In this document: positions 8,400 to 14,571 of the stretch, piece after piece
How positions within the stretch are numbered: the first letter of the stretch is position 1
Layout: the number at the start of each line of letters is the position of its first letter
Assembly: GCA_029884035.1 (NCBI GenBank)
Contig: JAOUIM010000034.1
Coordinates: forward strand, 1 to 15,146
DNA: 15,146 nucleotides
Source of the DNA: Aquincola sp.
GTDB lineage: Bacteria; Pseudomonadota; Gammaproteobacteria; Burkholderiales; Burkholderiaceae_C
Direction of reading: 5' to 3'
The notes under the pieces: generated by a model
The model's input: only the letters and a program-made list of their open reading frames with translations
Told to the model about the DNA's origin: nothing
Databases searched by the model: none
Position numbers and translations under genes: made by a program

Positions 8400-8459
8400 T
8401 CAGGCGCTGCGTGCGCCTGTGTCGCTCGCGGACAGAGCGGCGATTCGCGAACCGTTCAT
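8400..8459 (-). CDS. Small linker ORF between mreD and mrdA (19 codons, doubtful)
   Basis: The mreD stop codon is part of ATGA, and this ATG opens a 19-codon frame that ends TGA nine nucleotides before the mrdA ATG, in the mrdA reading frame. mrdA itself has a poor ribosome-binding site (only GAG next to the ATG), so a short-range re-initiation relay is conceivable. The encoded peptide (MNGSRIAALSASDTGARSA) has no motif, and third-position G+C is only about 74%. A stable product is unlikely; its value, if any, would be translational coupling. Confidence 0.2.
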   Translation of the reverse strand: MNGSRIAALSASDTGARSA

Positions 8460-8977
8460 AGCGGTCGATTCTCGTCCGGATCCGGCGCCCGGCGCTGCGG
8501 GGCCAGCAGGAGCACGGTGGCGACGGGCCACAGGGCCGCCTCGACGACGGGCGCGATGAAATACTGCCACCCGGGGAACAAGTCGCCGGCGGCCATGCGC
8601 ACGAAGACAACCACGAGGTGCATTGCGAGGAACAGCGGCAGCACCTGCATGGCCTGCTGCAGCACCGGGAACCAGAGCAGCCGCCGGTGCAGTGCGATCG
8701 CGAAGAACGCCAGCAGCGCATAGGCCAGCGCATGCTGGCCGAGCAGCGCACCCTGGTGAACGTCCATCAGGAGGCCGAAGAAGAACGAGAGGCCCACGCC
8801 GATGCGCCGCGGCTGATGCACAGACCAGAACGCGAGCGTGAGCGCGAGCAGGTCGGGCAGCACGGCGCTGCGGCCCAGCGGCAGCATGTTGAAGACGAGC
8901 GCGACGAGCAAGGTGAACGCCATGAACAGCGGGCTGGCCGGCAGCAGCAGCTGATCGCCGCGCGGCATGATGCTCAC
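8456..8977 (-). CDS. mreD: Rod shape-determining protein MreD
   Basis: Small integral membrane protein of the elongation complex, linking MreC to the RodA/PBP2 machinery. It has 173 residues and five or six hydrophobic segments (about 15-35, 40-55, 60-80, 84-98, 105-128, 141-160). It carries the family-typical FFFGLLMDVHQGALLGQHALAY near 65-86, where the MreD Asp lies. I choose GTG at 8977 because GGAGG ends five nucleotides upstream; the in-frame ATG three codons later (8968) would be 14 nt from it, too far. The longer open frame upstream is rejected because it runs through the mreC end. A 42-codon linker ORF fills the unusually long 121-nt mreC-mreD gap, and its stop overlaps this GTG (GTGA). 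Confidence 0.92.
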   Translation of the reverse strand: MSIMPRGDQLLLPASPLFMAFTLLVALVFNMLPLGRSAVLPDLLALTLAFWSVHQPRRIGVGLSFFFGLLMDVHQGALLGQHALAYALLAFFAIALHRRLLWFPVLQQAMQVLPLFLAMHLVVVFVRMAAGDLFPGWQYFIAPVVEAALWPVATVLLLAPQRRAPDPDENRPL

Positions 8978-9102
8978 GGCGTCCTCCGCGTCGATGCACG
9001 CCGCGCGACGTGGCCGAATACCCGTCCGGGCTTGCCCGAGCCGCCGCGGCGGCGGACGGCGGTGCAGCTGGCCTGATGCCCGCTCCAGGGCGCGGCGATC
9101 AC
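8974..9102 (-). CDS. Small linker ORF between mreC and mreD (42 codons)
   Basis: A GTG at 9102 overlaps the mreC stop codon (GTGA). It has a GGAGG eight nucleotides upstream inside the mreC end and opens a 42-codon frame whose TGA overlaps the mreD GTG start (GTGA). The frame therefore fills the entire 121-nt gap. Third-position G+C is about 88% (37 of 42), like the neighbouring genes. The peptide is basic (eight Arg, one Lys, two His) with no hydrophobic segment and no recognised family. The last codons encode Arg-Arg-Thr-Pro because the mreD ribosome-binding site is read in this frame. A CCGCCGCGGCGG palindrome lies inside at 9041-9052. It may be a real small protein or a translational relay; a chance frame in GC-rich DNA is the alternative. 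Confidence 0.38.
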   Translation of the reverse strand: MIAAPWSGHQASCTAVRRRGGSGKPGRVFGHVARRASTRRTP

Positions 9103-10022
9103 CGCTTGACCCTCCCGGCAGGCCGGGGCGGCGCCGAGGCAGGTTCGACGACCGGCCGCGGTGGCAGTTGCGCACCAAGCGGCTCGAGCACGAGCACGTG
9201 GCGCACGCCGTCGACCGATGCCAGGGGGGCGAGCGTCACGCGCGCAAACCCGCCCTCGGCCAGGCGCTCGACCGTCGCCACGCGGGCGACCGGCAAGGCC
9301 GCCGGGTAGACGCCGTCGACGCCCGAGGTATGCAGCAGGTCGCCCTCCCGGATGTCGGCGTTGGCAGCGACGAAGCGCAACTCCATCGCGGTGCCGCCGC
9401 CCACGCCACCGAAAGCCGCGGCACGCTGCTGCGTGCGCGTGTTCAGCAACGGGATCGCCGCATCCCTGTCGGTCAGCAGCGTCACCTCCGAAGACAGCGG
9501 GTACACGCGCGTGACCTGACCGATCACGCCGCCTTCGGTGATGACCGGCGAACTGGGCAGCACGCCCTGGGCGGCGCCGCGGTTGATGAACAGCTTTCGC
9601 GAGAACGGGTCGGTGGCCTCGTACATCACCTCGGCGGCCTGCGATCGAACGGCGAGCGAGGGCTTCAGTCCGAGCAGCGTGCGCAGGCTCGCGTTTTCGG
9701 CAGCCAGGCGATCGGCCGCAGCCACGCGCTCGGCCTGCTCGGCCAGCTGCTTGCGTGCCGCGTCCTCGGCGGCGAGCGCGCGGGTCAGACCCACGAAGTA
9801 GTCACTGCCGCCTTCGATCATCTGCACCGGCACCAGCAGCGCGCGCTGCACCGGCGCGAGCGCCGTGGCCATTGCCGCGCGTGCCGTCGTGACCCATTGC
9901 AGACGCGTGTCGGCGACCATCAGGAAGACCGCCAGCGCCGTGAAGAAGATCAGCTTGGAAAGCGCCGACTGGCCTTGGCGAAAGAACGGCGGCGGGGTGC
10001 GGTCGAGCGTCCCCAGCGGCAT
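9099..10022 (-). CDS. mreC: Rod shape-determining protein MreC
   Basis: Bitopic membrane protein whose periplasmic part activates PBP2-RodA. It has 307 residues: a short cytoplasmic N-terminus, one membrane segment at about 22-38 (SKLIFFTALAVFLMVA), a coiled coil at about 82-118 (AEDAARKQLAEQAERVAAAD, then LAAENASLRTLLGL), then the two beta-barrel subdomains to about residue 280. These carry FINRGAAQGVLPSSPVI (145-161), GVIGQVTRVYPLSSEVTLLT (165-184) and EGDLLHTSGVDGVYP (226-240). The tail is Pro/Ala/Arg-rich. The ATG at 10022 lies nine nucleotides past the mreB stop; the nearest ribosome-binding site is GGAG 12 nt upstream, overlapping the mreB end. The 3' stop overlaps the GTG of the small linker ORF. 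Confidence 0.96.
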   Translation of the reverse strand: MPLGTLDRTPPPFFRQGQSALSKLIFFTALAVFLMVADTRLQWVTTARAAMATALAPVQRALLVPVQMIEGGSDYFVGLTRALAAEDAARKQLAEQAERVAAADRLAAENASLRTLLGLKPSLAVRSQAAEVMYEATDPFSRKLFINRGAAQGVLPSSPVITEGGVIGQVTRVYPLSSEVTLLTDRDAAIPLLNTRTQQRAAAFGGVGGGTAMELRFVAANADIREGDLLHTSGVDGVYPAALPVARVATVERLAEGGFARVTLAPLASVDGVRHVLVLEPLGAQLPPRPVVEPASAPPRPAGRVKR

Positions 10023-10031
10023 GGGAGCAGC

Positions 10032-11075
10032 TTACTCCGACGTGAAGATCGAGCCCAGGCGCTCCATGCGCTCCAGCGCCATGCCGCAGCCGCGCACGAC
10101 GCAGGTCAGCGGGTCTTCGGCCACCAGCACCGGCAGGCCGGTTTCTTCGGCCAGCAGGCGGTCGAGGTCGCGCAGCAGTGCGCCACCGCCGGTGAGCATC
10201 ATGCCGCGCTCGGCGATGTCGGCGCCCAGTTCGGGCGGTGTCTGCTCGAGCGCATTCTTCACCGCCGAGACGATCTGGTTCAGCGGCTCGGTCAGCGCTT
10301 CGAGGACCTCGTTGCTCGAGATCGTGAAGCTGCGCGGCACGCCCTCGGAGAGGTTGCGGCCCTTGACTTCCATCTCGCGCACTTCGCTGCCGGGAAAGGC
10401 CGAGCCGATTTCCTTCTTGATGGCTTCGGCGGTCTGCTCGCCGATCAGCATGCCGTAGTTGCGCCGGATGTAGTTGATGATGGCCTCGTCGAACTTGTCG
10501 CCGCCGACGCGCACGCTGCCCTTGTAGACCATGCCGCCGAGCGATACGACGCCGACCTCCGTCGTGCCGCCACCGATGTCGACCACCATCGAGCCCGACG
10601 CCTCGGCCACCGGCAGGCCGGCGCCGATCGCGGCGGCCATCGGTTCCTCGATCAGATGCACCGAACTCGCGCCGGCGGCCTCGGCCGCGTCGCGGATCGC
10701 GCGCCTCTCGACCTGGGTGCTGCCGCATGGCACGCAGATGATGATGCGCGGGCTCGGCGTGAACACACTGCGCGGATGGACCATCTTGATGAACTGCTTG
10801 ATCATCTGCTCGGTCACCACGAAGTCGGCGATCACGCCGTCCTTCATCGGCCGGATCGCCTCGATGTTGCCGGGCACCTTGCCCAGCATCGCCTTGGCCT
10901 CGGTGCCCACGGCCTGGATCACCTTCTTGCCATTGGGCCCGCCTTCGTGGCGGATCGCCACGACCGACGGCTCGTCGAGCACGATGCCCTTGCCGCGAAC
11001 GTAGATCAGCGTGTTGGCCGTGCCGAGGTCGATGGCAAGGTCGGTGGAAACGTAGCGGCGCAGGGAGGCGAACAT
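10032..11075 (-). CDS. mreB: Rod shape-determining actin homologue MreB
   Basis: MreB forms membrane-associated ATP-dependent filaments that direct lateral wall synthesis. It has 347 residues, the same length as E. coli MreB. The N-terminal MFASLRRYVS is the amphipathic, membrane-binding start. Actin-fold ATPase motifs are phosphate-1 DLGTANT (16-22), LIEEPMAAAIGAGLPV (141-156), phosphate-2 DIGGGTTE (166-173) and the adenosine motif TGGGALL (295-301). The start is ATG at 11075, supported by the family N-terminus; the open frame continues 115 codons further but would run antisense through gatC and the promoter region. It is the first gene of mreBCD-mrdA-rodA, divergent from gatCAB, and no strong ribosome-binding site is visible. 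Confidence 0.98.
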   Translation of the reverse strand: MFASLRRYVSTDLAIDLGTANTLIYVRGKGIVLDEPSVVAIRHEGGPNGKKVIQAVGTEAKAMLGKVPGNIEAIRPMKDGVIADFVVTEQMIKQFIKMVHPRSVFTPSPRIIICVPCGSTQVERRAIRDAAEAAGASSVHLIEEPMAAAIGAGLPVAEASGSMVVDIGGGTTEVGVVSLGGMVYKGSVRVGGDKFDEAIINYIRRNYGMLIGEQTAEAIKKEIGSAFPGSEVREMEVKGRNLSEGVPRSFTISSNEVLEALTEPLNQIVSAVKNALEQTPPELGADIAERGMMLTGGGALLRDLDRLLAEETGLPVLVAEDPLTCVVRGCGMALERMERLGSIFTSE

Positions 11076-11120
11076 GTCCAGGAGCAATCCAGGCGGCCGG
11101 CGTGAGGCCGCACTTGCAAG

Positions 11121-11141
11121 AAAACCCCCGGCCGCACGGGG
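11121..11141 (-). terminator. Attenuator-like hairpin in the mreB leader
   Basis: On the minus strand CCCCG-TGCGGC-CGGGG (11141-11126) forms a five-bp all-GC stem with a six-base loop. One G and then TTTTC follow (T-run 11124-11121). This resembles a short intrinsic terminator, but it lies 46 nt upstream of the mreB ATG, in the predicted leader. It could attenuate the operon or be a weak chance structure; five base pairs is short for an efficient terminator. Confidence 0.35.
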
Positions 11142-11164
11142 CGGGCGAGGGTTCGTCGATGGCC

Positions 11165-11178
11165 GGGGATAATACCCC
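11165..11178. promoter_or_regulatory. Shared AT core of the mreB/gatC divergent promoters
   Basis: GGGGATAATACCCC is an AT hexamer flanked by a G4/C4 inverted repeat, in otherwise very GC-rich DNA. Read to the right it holds GATAAT (11168-11173), five of six for a -10, suited to gatC with a leader of about 60 nt. Read to the left it holds TATTAT (11174-11169), also five of six, suited to mreB with a leader of about 85 nt. No good -35 hexamer stands at the right distance on either side. Both operons may use this one melting site, in competition. Confidence 0.5.
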
Positions 11179-11188
11179 AAGCCCCCCG

Positions 11189-11207
11189 GCATCCCGTGCG
11201 GGAATGC
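11189..11207 (+). other. Hairpin in the gatC leader
   Basis: GCATCCC-GTGC-GGG(A)ATGC forms seven base pairs with one bulged A and a four-base loop, directly downstream of the predicted gatC start of transcription and 33 nt before the ATG. No T-run follows, so it is not a terminator. It could stabilise the mRNA 5' end or be a protein target. Confidence 0.3.
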
Positions 11208-11240
11208 ACTGCCGGCCCAACCCTTGCACCCCGTTTCATC

Positions 11241-11540
11241 ATGGCGCTGACCCCCGCCGACGTGAGCCGCATCGCGCATCTGGCGCGGCTCGATCTCGAG
11301 CCCGCCGAATCGGCGGCGATGCTCGGCCAGTTGAATGGCTTCTTCCGCATCGTCGAGCAGATGAGCGCGGTGGATACCAGCGGCGTGGAGCCGCTGTACA
11401 CGCCGCTGGCCGCGGTGCACGCGAGCGAGTTGCGGCTGCGCGATGACCGCGTCACCGAGGGCGACGAGCGTGCCGCCAATCAGGCCAGTGCCCCGGCAGT
11501 CGAGGACGGCTTGTTTCTCGTGCCGAAGGTGATCGAGTGA
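11241..11540 (+). CDS. gatC: Aspartyl/glutamyl-tRNA amidotransferase subunit C
   Basis: Small subunit of GatCAB that wraps around and stabilises GatA and GatB. It has 99 residues, the usual length. It opens MALTPADVSRIAHLARLDLE, the family N-terminus, followed by the helix LGQLNGFFRIVEQMSAVDTS and the conserved EPLYTPL, and ends near DGLFLVPKVIE. I choose the ATG at 11241 for this family N-terminus, although no ribosome-binding site precedes it (CCCGTTTCATC stands directly upstream). An in-frame GTG at 11196 would add 15 unlikely residues. The stop overlaps the gatA GTG (GTGA), so the two are translationally coupled. Confidence 0.95.
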   Translation: MALTPADVSRIAHLARLDLEPAESAAMLGQLNGFFRIVEQMSAVDTSGVEPLYTPLAAVHASELRLRDDRVTEGDERAANQASAPAVEDGLFLVPKVIE

Positions 11541-13030
11541 CGGCGCTGCACCATGAGGGCGTGGCTGCGCTCGGCCGCGCGCTGGCTTCCCGGCAGGTGT
11601 CGAGCGTGGAGGTCGTGTCGCATCTGCTCGGCCGCATCGAGGCGCACCGAGCGCTCGGCACGTTCCTGCATCTCGACGCCGGGCGCGCGCTCGAGGTTGC
11701 GCGGTCGATCGACGAGCGCCGTGCGCGGGGCGAGTCGCTCGCCCCGCTGGCCGGCGTGCCGATCGCGCACAAGGACATCTTCGTCACCAAGGGCGCGCCG
11801 AGTACCGCGGGCTCGAAGATGCTCGCCGGCTACGAGAGCCCGTTCGATGCGACCGTGGTGTCGCGCCTCGCACAGGCCGGCTGCGTCAGCCTGGGCAAAC
11901 TCAACTGCGACGAGTTCGCGATGGGCTCGTCCAACGAGAACTCGGCGTTCGGCCCCGTGCGCAACCCCTGGGACACAGGTCGCGTGCCCGGCGGCTCCTC
12001 GGGGGGGTCGGCGGCGGCGGTGGCCGCGCGATTGCTGCCCGCGGCCACCGGCACCGACACCGGCGGCTCGATCCGACAGCCGGCGAGCTTTTCCGGCATC
12101 ACCGGTATCAAGCCGACTTACGGCGTGTGCTCGCGCTGGGGCATGGTCGCGTTCGCATCGAGCCTCGACCAGGCCGGTCCACTGGCGCGATCGGCCGAGG
12201 ACTGCGCACTGCTGCTGTCGGCGATGAGCGGCTTCGACGAGCGCGATGCCACCAGCGCACAGCGCCCGCCGCAGGACTTCGATGCCCAGATGCGTGCGCG
12301 GCGCACAGGAGCAAGCGCGAGCAAGCCGCTGGCCGGCTTGCGCATCGGCCTGCCCCGGGAGTTCTTCCCTGCCGCACTGGCGGCCGACGTCGGCGCCACA
12401 GTGCGTGCCGCGCTCGCCGCGTTCGAGGGGCTCGGTGCGACGCTCGTCGACGTGAGCCTGCCGCGCACCGAACTGTCGATCCCGGTCTACTACATCATCG
12501 CGCCGGCCGAGGCGAGCTCGAACCTGGGCCGCTTCGACGGTGTGCGCTACGGGCACCGCGCCGCGAAGTACGTCGATCTGCTGGACATGTACAAGAAATC
12601 GCGTGCCGAAGGCTTCGGGCCCGAGGTCAAGCGCCGCATCATGATCGGCACGTATGTGCTCTCGCACGGCTACTACGACGCCTACTACCTGCAGGCACAG
12701 AAGCTGCGCCGCATGATTGCCGACGACTTCCGGCAATGCTTCACCCAGTGCGATGTGATTGCCGGGCCCGTGGCGCCCACGGTCGCGTGGAAGCTGGGCG
12801 CGCAGGACGACGACCCGGTCGCCGCGTACCTCGCCGACATCTTCACGCTGCCGGCGAGCCTGGCCGGCCTGCCGGGCATGAGCGTGCCGGCGGGTTTCGG
12901 CGAAGGCGGCATGCCGGTGGGGCTGCAACTGATCGGCAACTACTTCGCCGAAGGCGAGTTGCTTCGTGCGGCTCACGCGTTCCAGCAGGCCACCGATTTC
13001 CACGCGCGCGTGCCGGAGGGCTTCCAATGA
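11537..13030 (+). CDS. gatA: Aspartyl/glutamyl-tRNA amidotransferase subunit A
   Basis: Amidase-signature subunit that hydrolyses glutamine and sends ammonia to GatB. It has 497 residues. The Lys-cisSer-Ser triad is intact: Lys79 in PIAHKDIF, Ser154 in GRVPGGSSGGS and Ser178 in GTDTGGSIRQPA, the same numbering as in well-studied GatA proteins. SNENSAFGPVRNPWD (132-146) and IKPTYGVCSRWGMVAFASSL are also family-typical. The GTG start at 11537 overlaps the gatC stop and has AAGG seven nucleotides upstream. A stretch of about 25 residues after GFDERDATSAQRPPQDF (rich in Arg, Ala and Ser) looks like a variable surface insertion. The stop overlaps the ATG of a 27-codon linker ORF. Confidence 0.97.
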   Translation: MTALHHEGVAALGRALASRQVSSVEVVSHLLGRIEAHRALGTFLHLDAGRALEVARSIDERRARGESLAPLAGVPIAHKDIFVTKGAPSTAGSKMLAGYESPFDATVVSRLAQAGCVSLGKLNCDEFAMGSSNENSAFGPVRNPWDTGRVPGGSSGGSAAAVAARLLPAATGTDTGGSIRQPASFSGITGIKPTYGVCSRWGMVAFASSLDQAGPLARSAEDCALLLSAMSGFDERDATSAQRPPQDFDAQMRARRTGASASKPLAGLRIGLPREFFPAALAADVGATVRAALAAFEGLGATLVDVSLPRTELSIPVYYIIAPAEASSNLGRFDGVRYGHRAAKYVDLLDMYKKSRAEGFGPEVKRRIMIGTYVLSHGYYDAYYLQAQKLRRMIADDFRQCFTQCDVIAGPVAPTVAWKLGAQDDDPVAAYLADIFTLPASLAGLPGMSVPAGFGEGGMPVGLQLIGNYFAEGELLRAAHAFQQATDFHARVPEGFQ

Positions 13031-13110
13031 GCCCCCACGCTCGCATTCGCTCGCTGCGCGCCTGGGAGGCGGTGACCGCCGCGCGAGCGGCCGGGCGGAG
13101 GTCGCGGTGA
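13027..13110 (+). CDS. Small linker ORF between gatA and gatB (27 codons)
   Basis: The gatA stop is part of ATGA. Its ATG has GGAGG seven nucleotides upstream, an ideal spacing, and opens a 27-codon frame whose TGA overlaps the gatB GTG start (GTGA). The frame exactly fills the 76-nt gap. Third-position G+C is 24 of 27. The peptide starts MSPHARIRSLRAWEAV, carries seven Arg in total, could form a basic amphipathic helix and matches no family I know. It ends Arg-Arg-Ser-Arg because the gatB ribosome-binding site is read in this frame, the same phase as in the mreC/mreD linker. It could be a true small protein, a relay carrying ribosomes from gatA to gatB, or chance. Confidence 0.42.
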   Translation: MSPHARIRSLRAWEAVTAARAAGRRSR

Positions 13111-14555
13111 GCGCCCTGGTCCGCGGCTACGAGGTGGTGATCGGCCTCGAGACGCACGCGCAGCTGTCCACTGCGAGCAAGATCTTCAGCGGCGCGTCGA
13201 CCGCCTTCGGCGCGGCGCCCAACACACAGGCCTGCGCGGTCGACCTCGCGCTGCCGGGCACGCTCCCGGTGATGAACCGCGGCGCAGTCGAGCGTGCGAT
13301 CCAGTTCGGCCTCGCGGTGGGTGCGAAGATCGCGCCGCTGTCGATCTTCGCGCGCAAGAACTATTTCTACCCCGATCTGCCGAAGGGCTACCAGATCAGC
13401 CAGTACGAGATCCCGGTGGTGCAGGGGGGAACGGTCGACATCGCCGTGGGCGAGCACCGGAAGACCGTGCGGCTGACCCGCGCGCACCTCGAGGAAGACG
13501 CCGGCAAGAGCCTGCACGAGGAGGTCCACGGCATGACCGGCATCGACCTCAATCGGGCCGGCACGCCGCTGCTGGAGATCGTCTCCGAGCCCGACATGCG
13601 TTCCTCGGCCGAGGCGGTGGCCTATGCCCGTGAGCTGCACAAGACGGTGGTGTGGCTGGGCATCTGCGACGGCAATATGCAGGAGGGGAGCTTTCGCTGC
13701 GACGCCAACGTCTCGGTGCGCAAGCCCGGCGCGCCCTTCGGCACACGGCGCGAGATCAAGAACCTCAACAGCTTCAAGTTCCTGCAGCAGGCGATCGACT
13801 TCGAGGTGCAGTGGCAGATCGACCGCCTCGAGGACGGCCTGCCGATCGAGCAGGCCACGGTGCTGTTCAATCCCGACAGCGGCGAGACGCGCGCGATGCG
13901 CAGCAAGGAAGACGCGCACGACTACCGCTACTTCCCGGATCCGGACCTGCCGCCGCTGGTGATCGCGCCCGAGTGGGTCGAACGCGCGAGGCGCGAGATG
14001 CCCGAGCTGCCCGGCGCGATGGCGGCGCGCTTCGAGCGCGACGACGGCCTGTCCGCCTACGACGCGTCCATGATGACGCAAAGCCTCGCCTTCGCCCGCT
14101 ACTACGAGACGGCGCGCGACGGCAGCAAGCAGCCGAAGCTGGTGGCCAACTGGCTGATGGGCGAGCTGAGCAAGCGCCTCAATACGCAGGGTCGCGATCT
14201 CGGCGACAGCCCCGTCGCGCCGACCACGCTCGCCGCGCTGATCGCGCGCGTCGCCGACGGGACCGTGTCGAACAGCGGCGCGCGCCAGGTCTTCGATGCG
14301 CTGTGGTCCGGCGAGGGAACGGATGTGGACGGGCTGATCGCTGCCAAGGGCCTCAAGCAGCTCAACGACACCGGCGCGATGGAGAAGATCGTCGACGAGG
14401 TCATCGCCGCCAATGCCAAGTCCGTCGAGGAGTACCGCGCCGGCAAGGGCAAGGCCTTCAACGCGCTGGTCGGGCAGGTGATGAAGGCATCCAAGGGCCA
14501 AGCCAACCCCGCCCAGGCGAGCGAGTTGTTGAAGAAGAAACTCGGCGCGCCCTGA
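13107..14555 (+). CDS. gatB: Aspartyl/glutamyl-tRNA amidotransferase subunit B
   Basis: Kinase/amidase-coupled subunit that phosphorylates the misacylated Asp or Glu on tRNA and transfers ammonia to it. It has 482 residues. The catalytic cradle (about 1-290) carries VIGLETHAQLSTASKIFSGA (11-30), ARKNYFYPDLPKGYQISQYE (82-101), HLEEDAGKSLH (127-137), DLNRAGTPLLEIVSEPD (147-163), MQEGSFRCDANVSVR (191-205) and HDYRYFPDPDLPP (271-283). The helical and YqeY-like tRNA-binding tail occupies about 330-482. The GTG start at 13107 is chosen because GGAGG ends five nucleotides upstream and the family N-terminus begins here; the open frame continues upstream through gatA but is not coding. In many betaproteobacteria GatCAB mainly makes Asn-tRNA; whether this organism also needs it for Gln-tRNA cannot be read here. 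Confidence 0.97.
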   Translation: MSALVRGYEVVIGLETHAQLSTASKIFSGASTAFGAAPNTQACAVDLALPGTLPVMNRGAVERAIQFGLAVGAKIAPLSIFARKNYFYPDLPKGYQISQYEIPVVQGGTVDIAVGEHRKTVRLTRAHLEEDAGKSLHEEVHGMTGIDLNRAGTPLLEIVSEPDMRSSAEAVAYARELHKTVVWLGICDGNMQEGSFRCDANVSVRKPGAPFGTRREIKNLNSFKFLQQAIDFEVQWQIDRLEDGLPIEQATVLFNPDSGETRAMRSKEDAHDYRYFPDPDLPPLVIAPEWVERARREMPELPGAMAARFERDDGLSAYDASMMTQSLAFARYYETARDGSKQPKLVANWLMGELSKRLNTQGRDLGDSPVAPTTLAALIARVADGTVSNSGARQVFDALWSGEGTDVDGLIAAKGLKQLNDTGAMEKIVDEVIAANAKSVEEYRAGKGKAFNALVGQVMKASKGQANPAQASELLKKKLGAP

Positions 14556-14569
14556 GGCGGCCGGCGCGC
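14545..14569. terminator. Inverted repeat between convergent gatB and the right-edge gene
   Basis: GCGCGCC (14545-14551) pairs with GGCGCGC (14563-14569) around an 11-nt loop, spanning the end of gatB and the 16-nt gap to the next stop codon. An alternative pairing uses CTGAG (14552-14556) and CTCAG (14571-14575). No T-run follows on either strand. A bidirectional 3'-end structure is plausible, but the call is weak. Confidence 0.3.
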
Positions 14570-14571
14570 GC

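Noticed and set aside
9041..9052. CCGCCGCGGCGG palindrome as an mreC terminator
   Set aside because: It has no loop and no T-run, and lies in the middle of a gap that must be transcribed to express mreD, mrdA and rodA.
8967..11105. 712-codon plus-strand frame opposite mreC and mreB
   Set aside because: It mirrors the third-position bias of mreC and mreB, gives a His/Arg/Asp-rich product without recognisable domains, and has no start signal.
11076..11420. 115-residue N-terminal extension of MreB
   Set aside because: It would run antisense through gatC and the divergent promoter region, and MreB begins MFxSLRRYxS at 11075.
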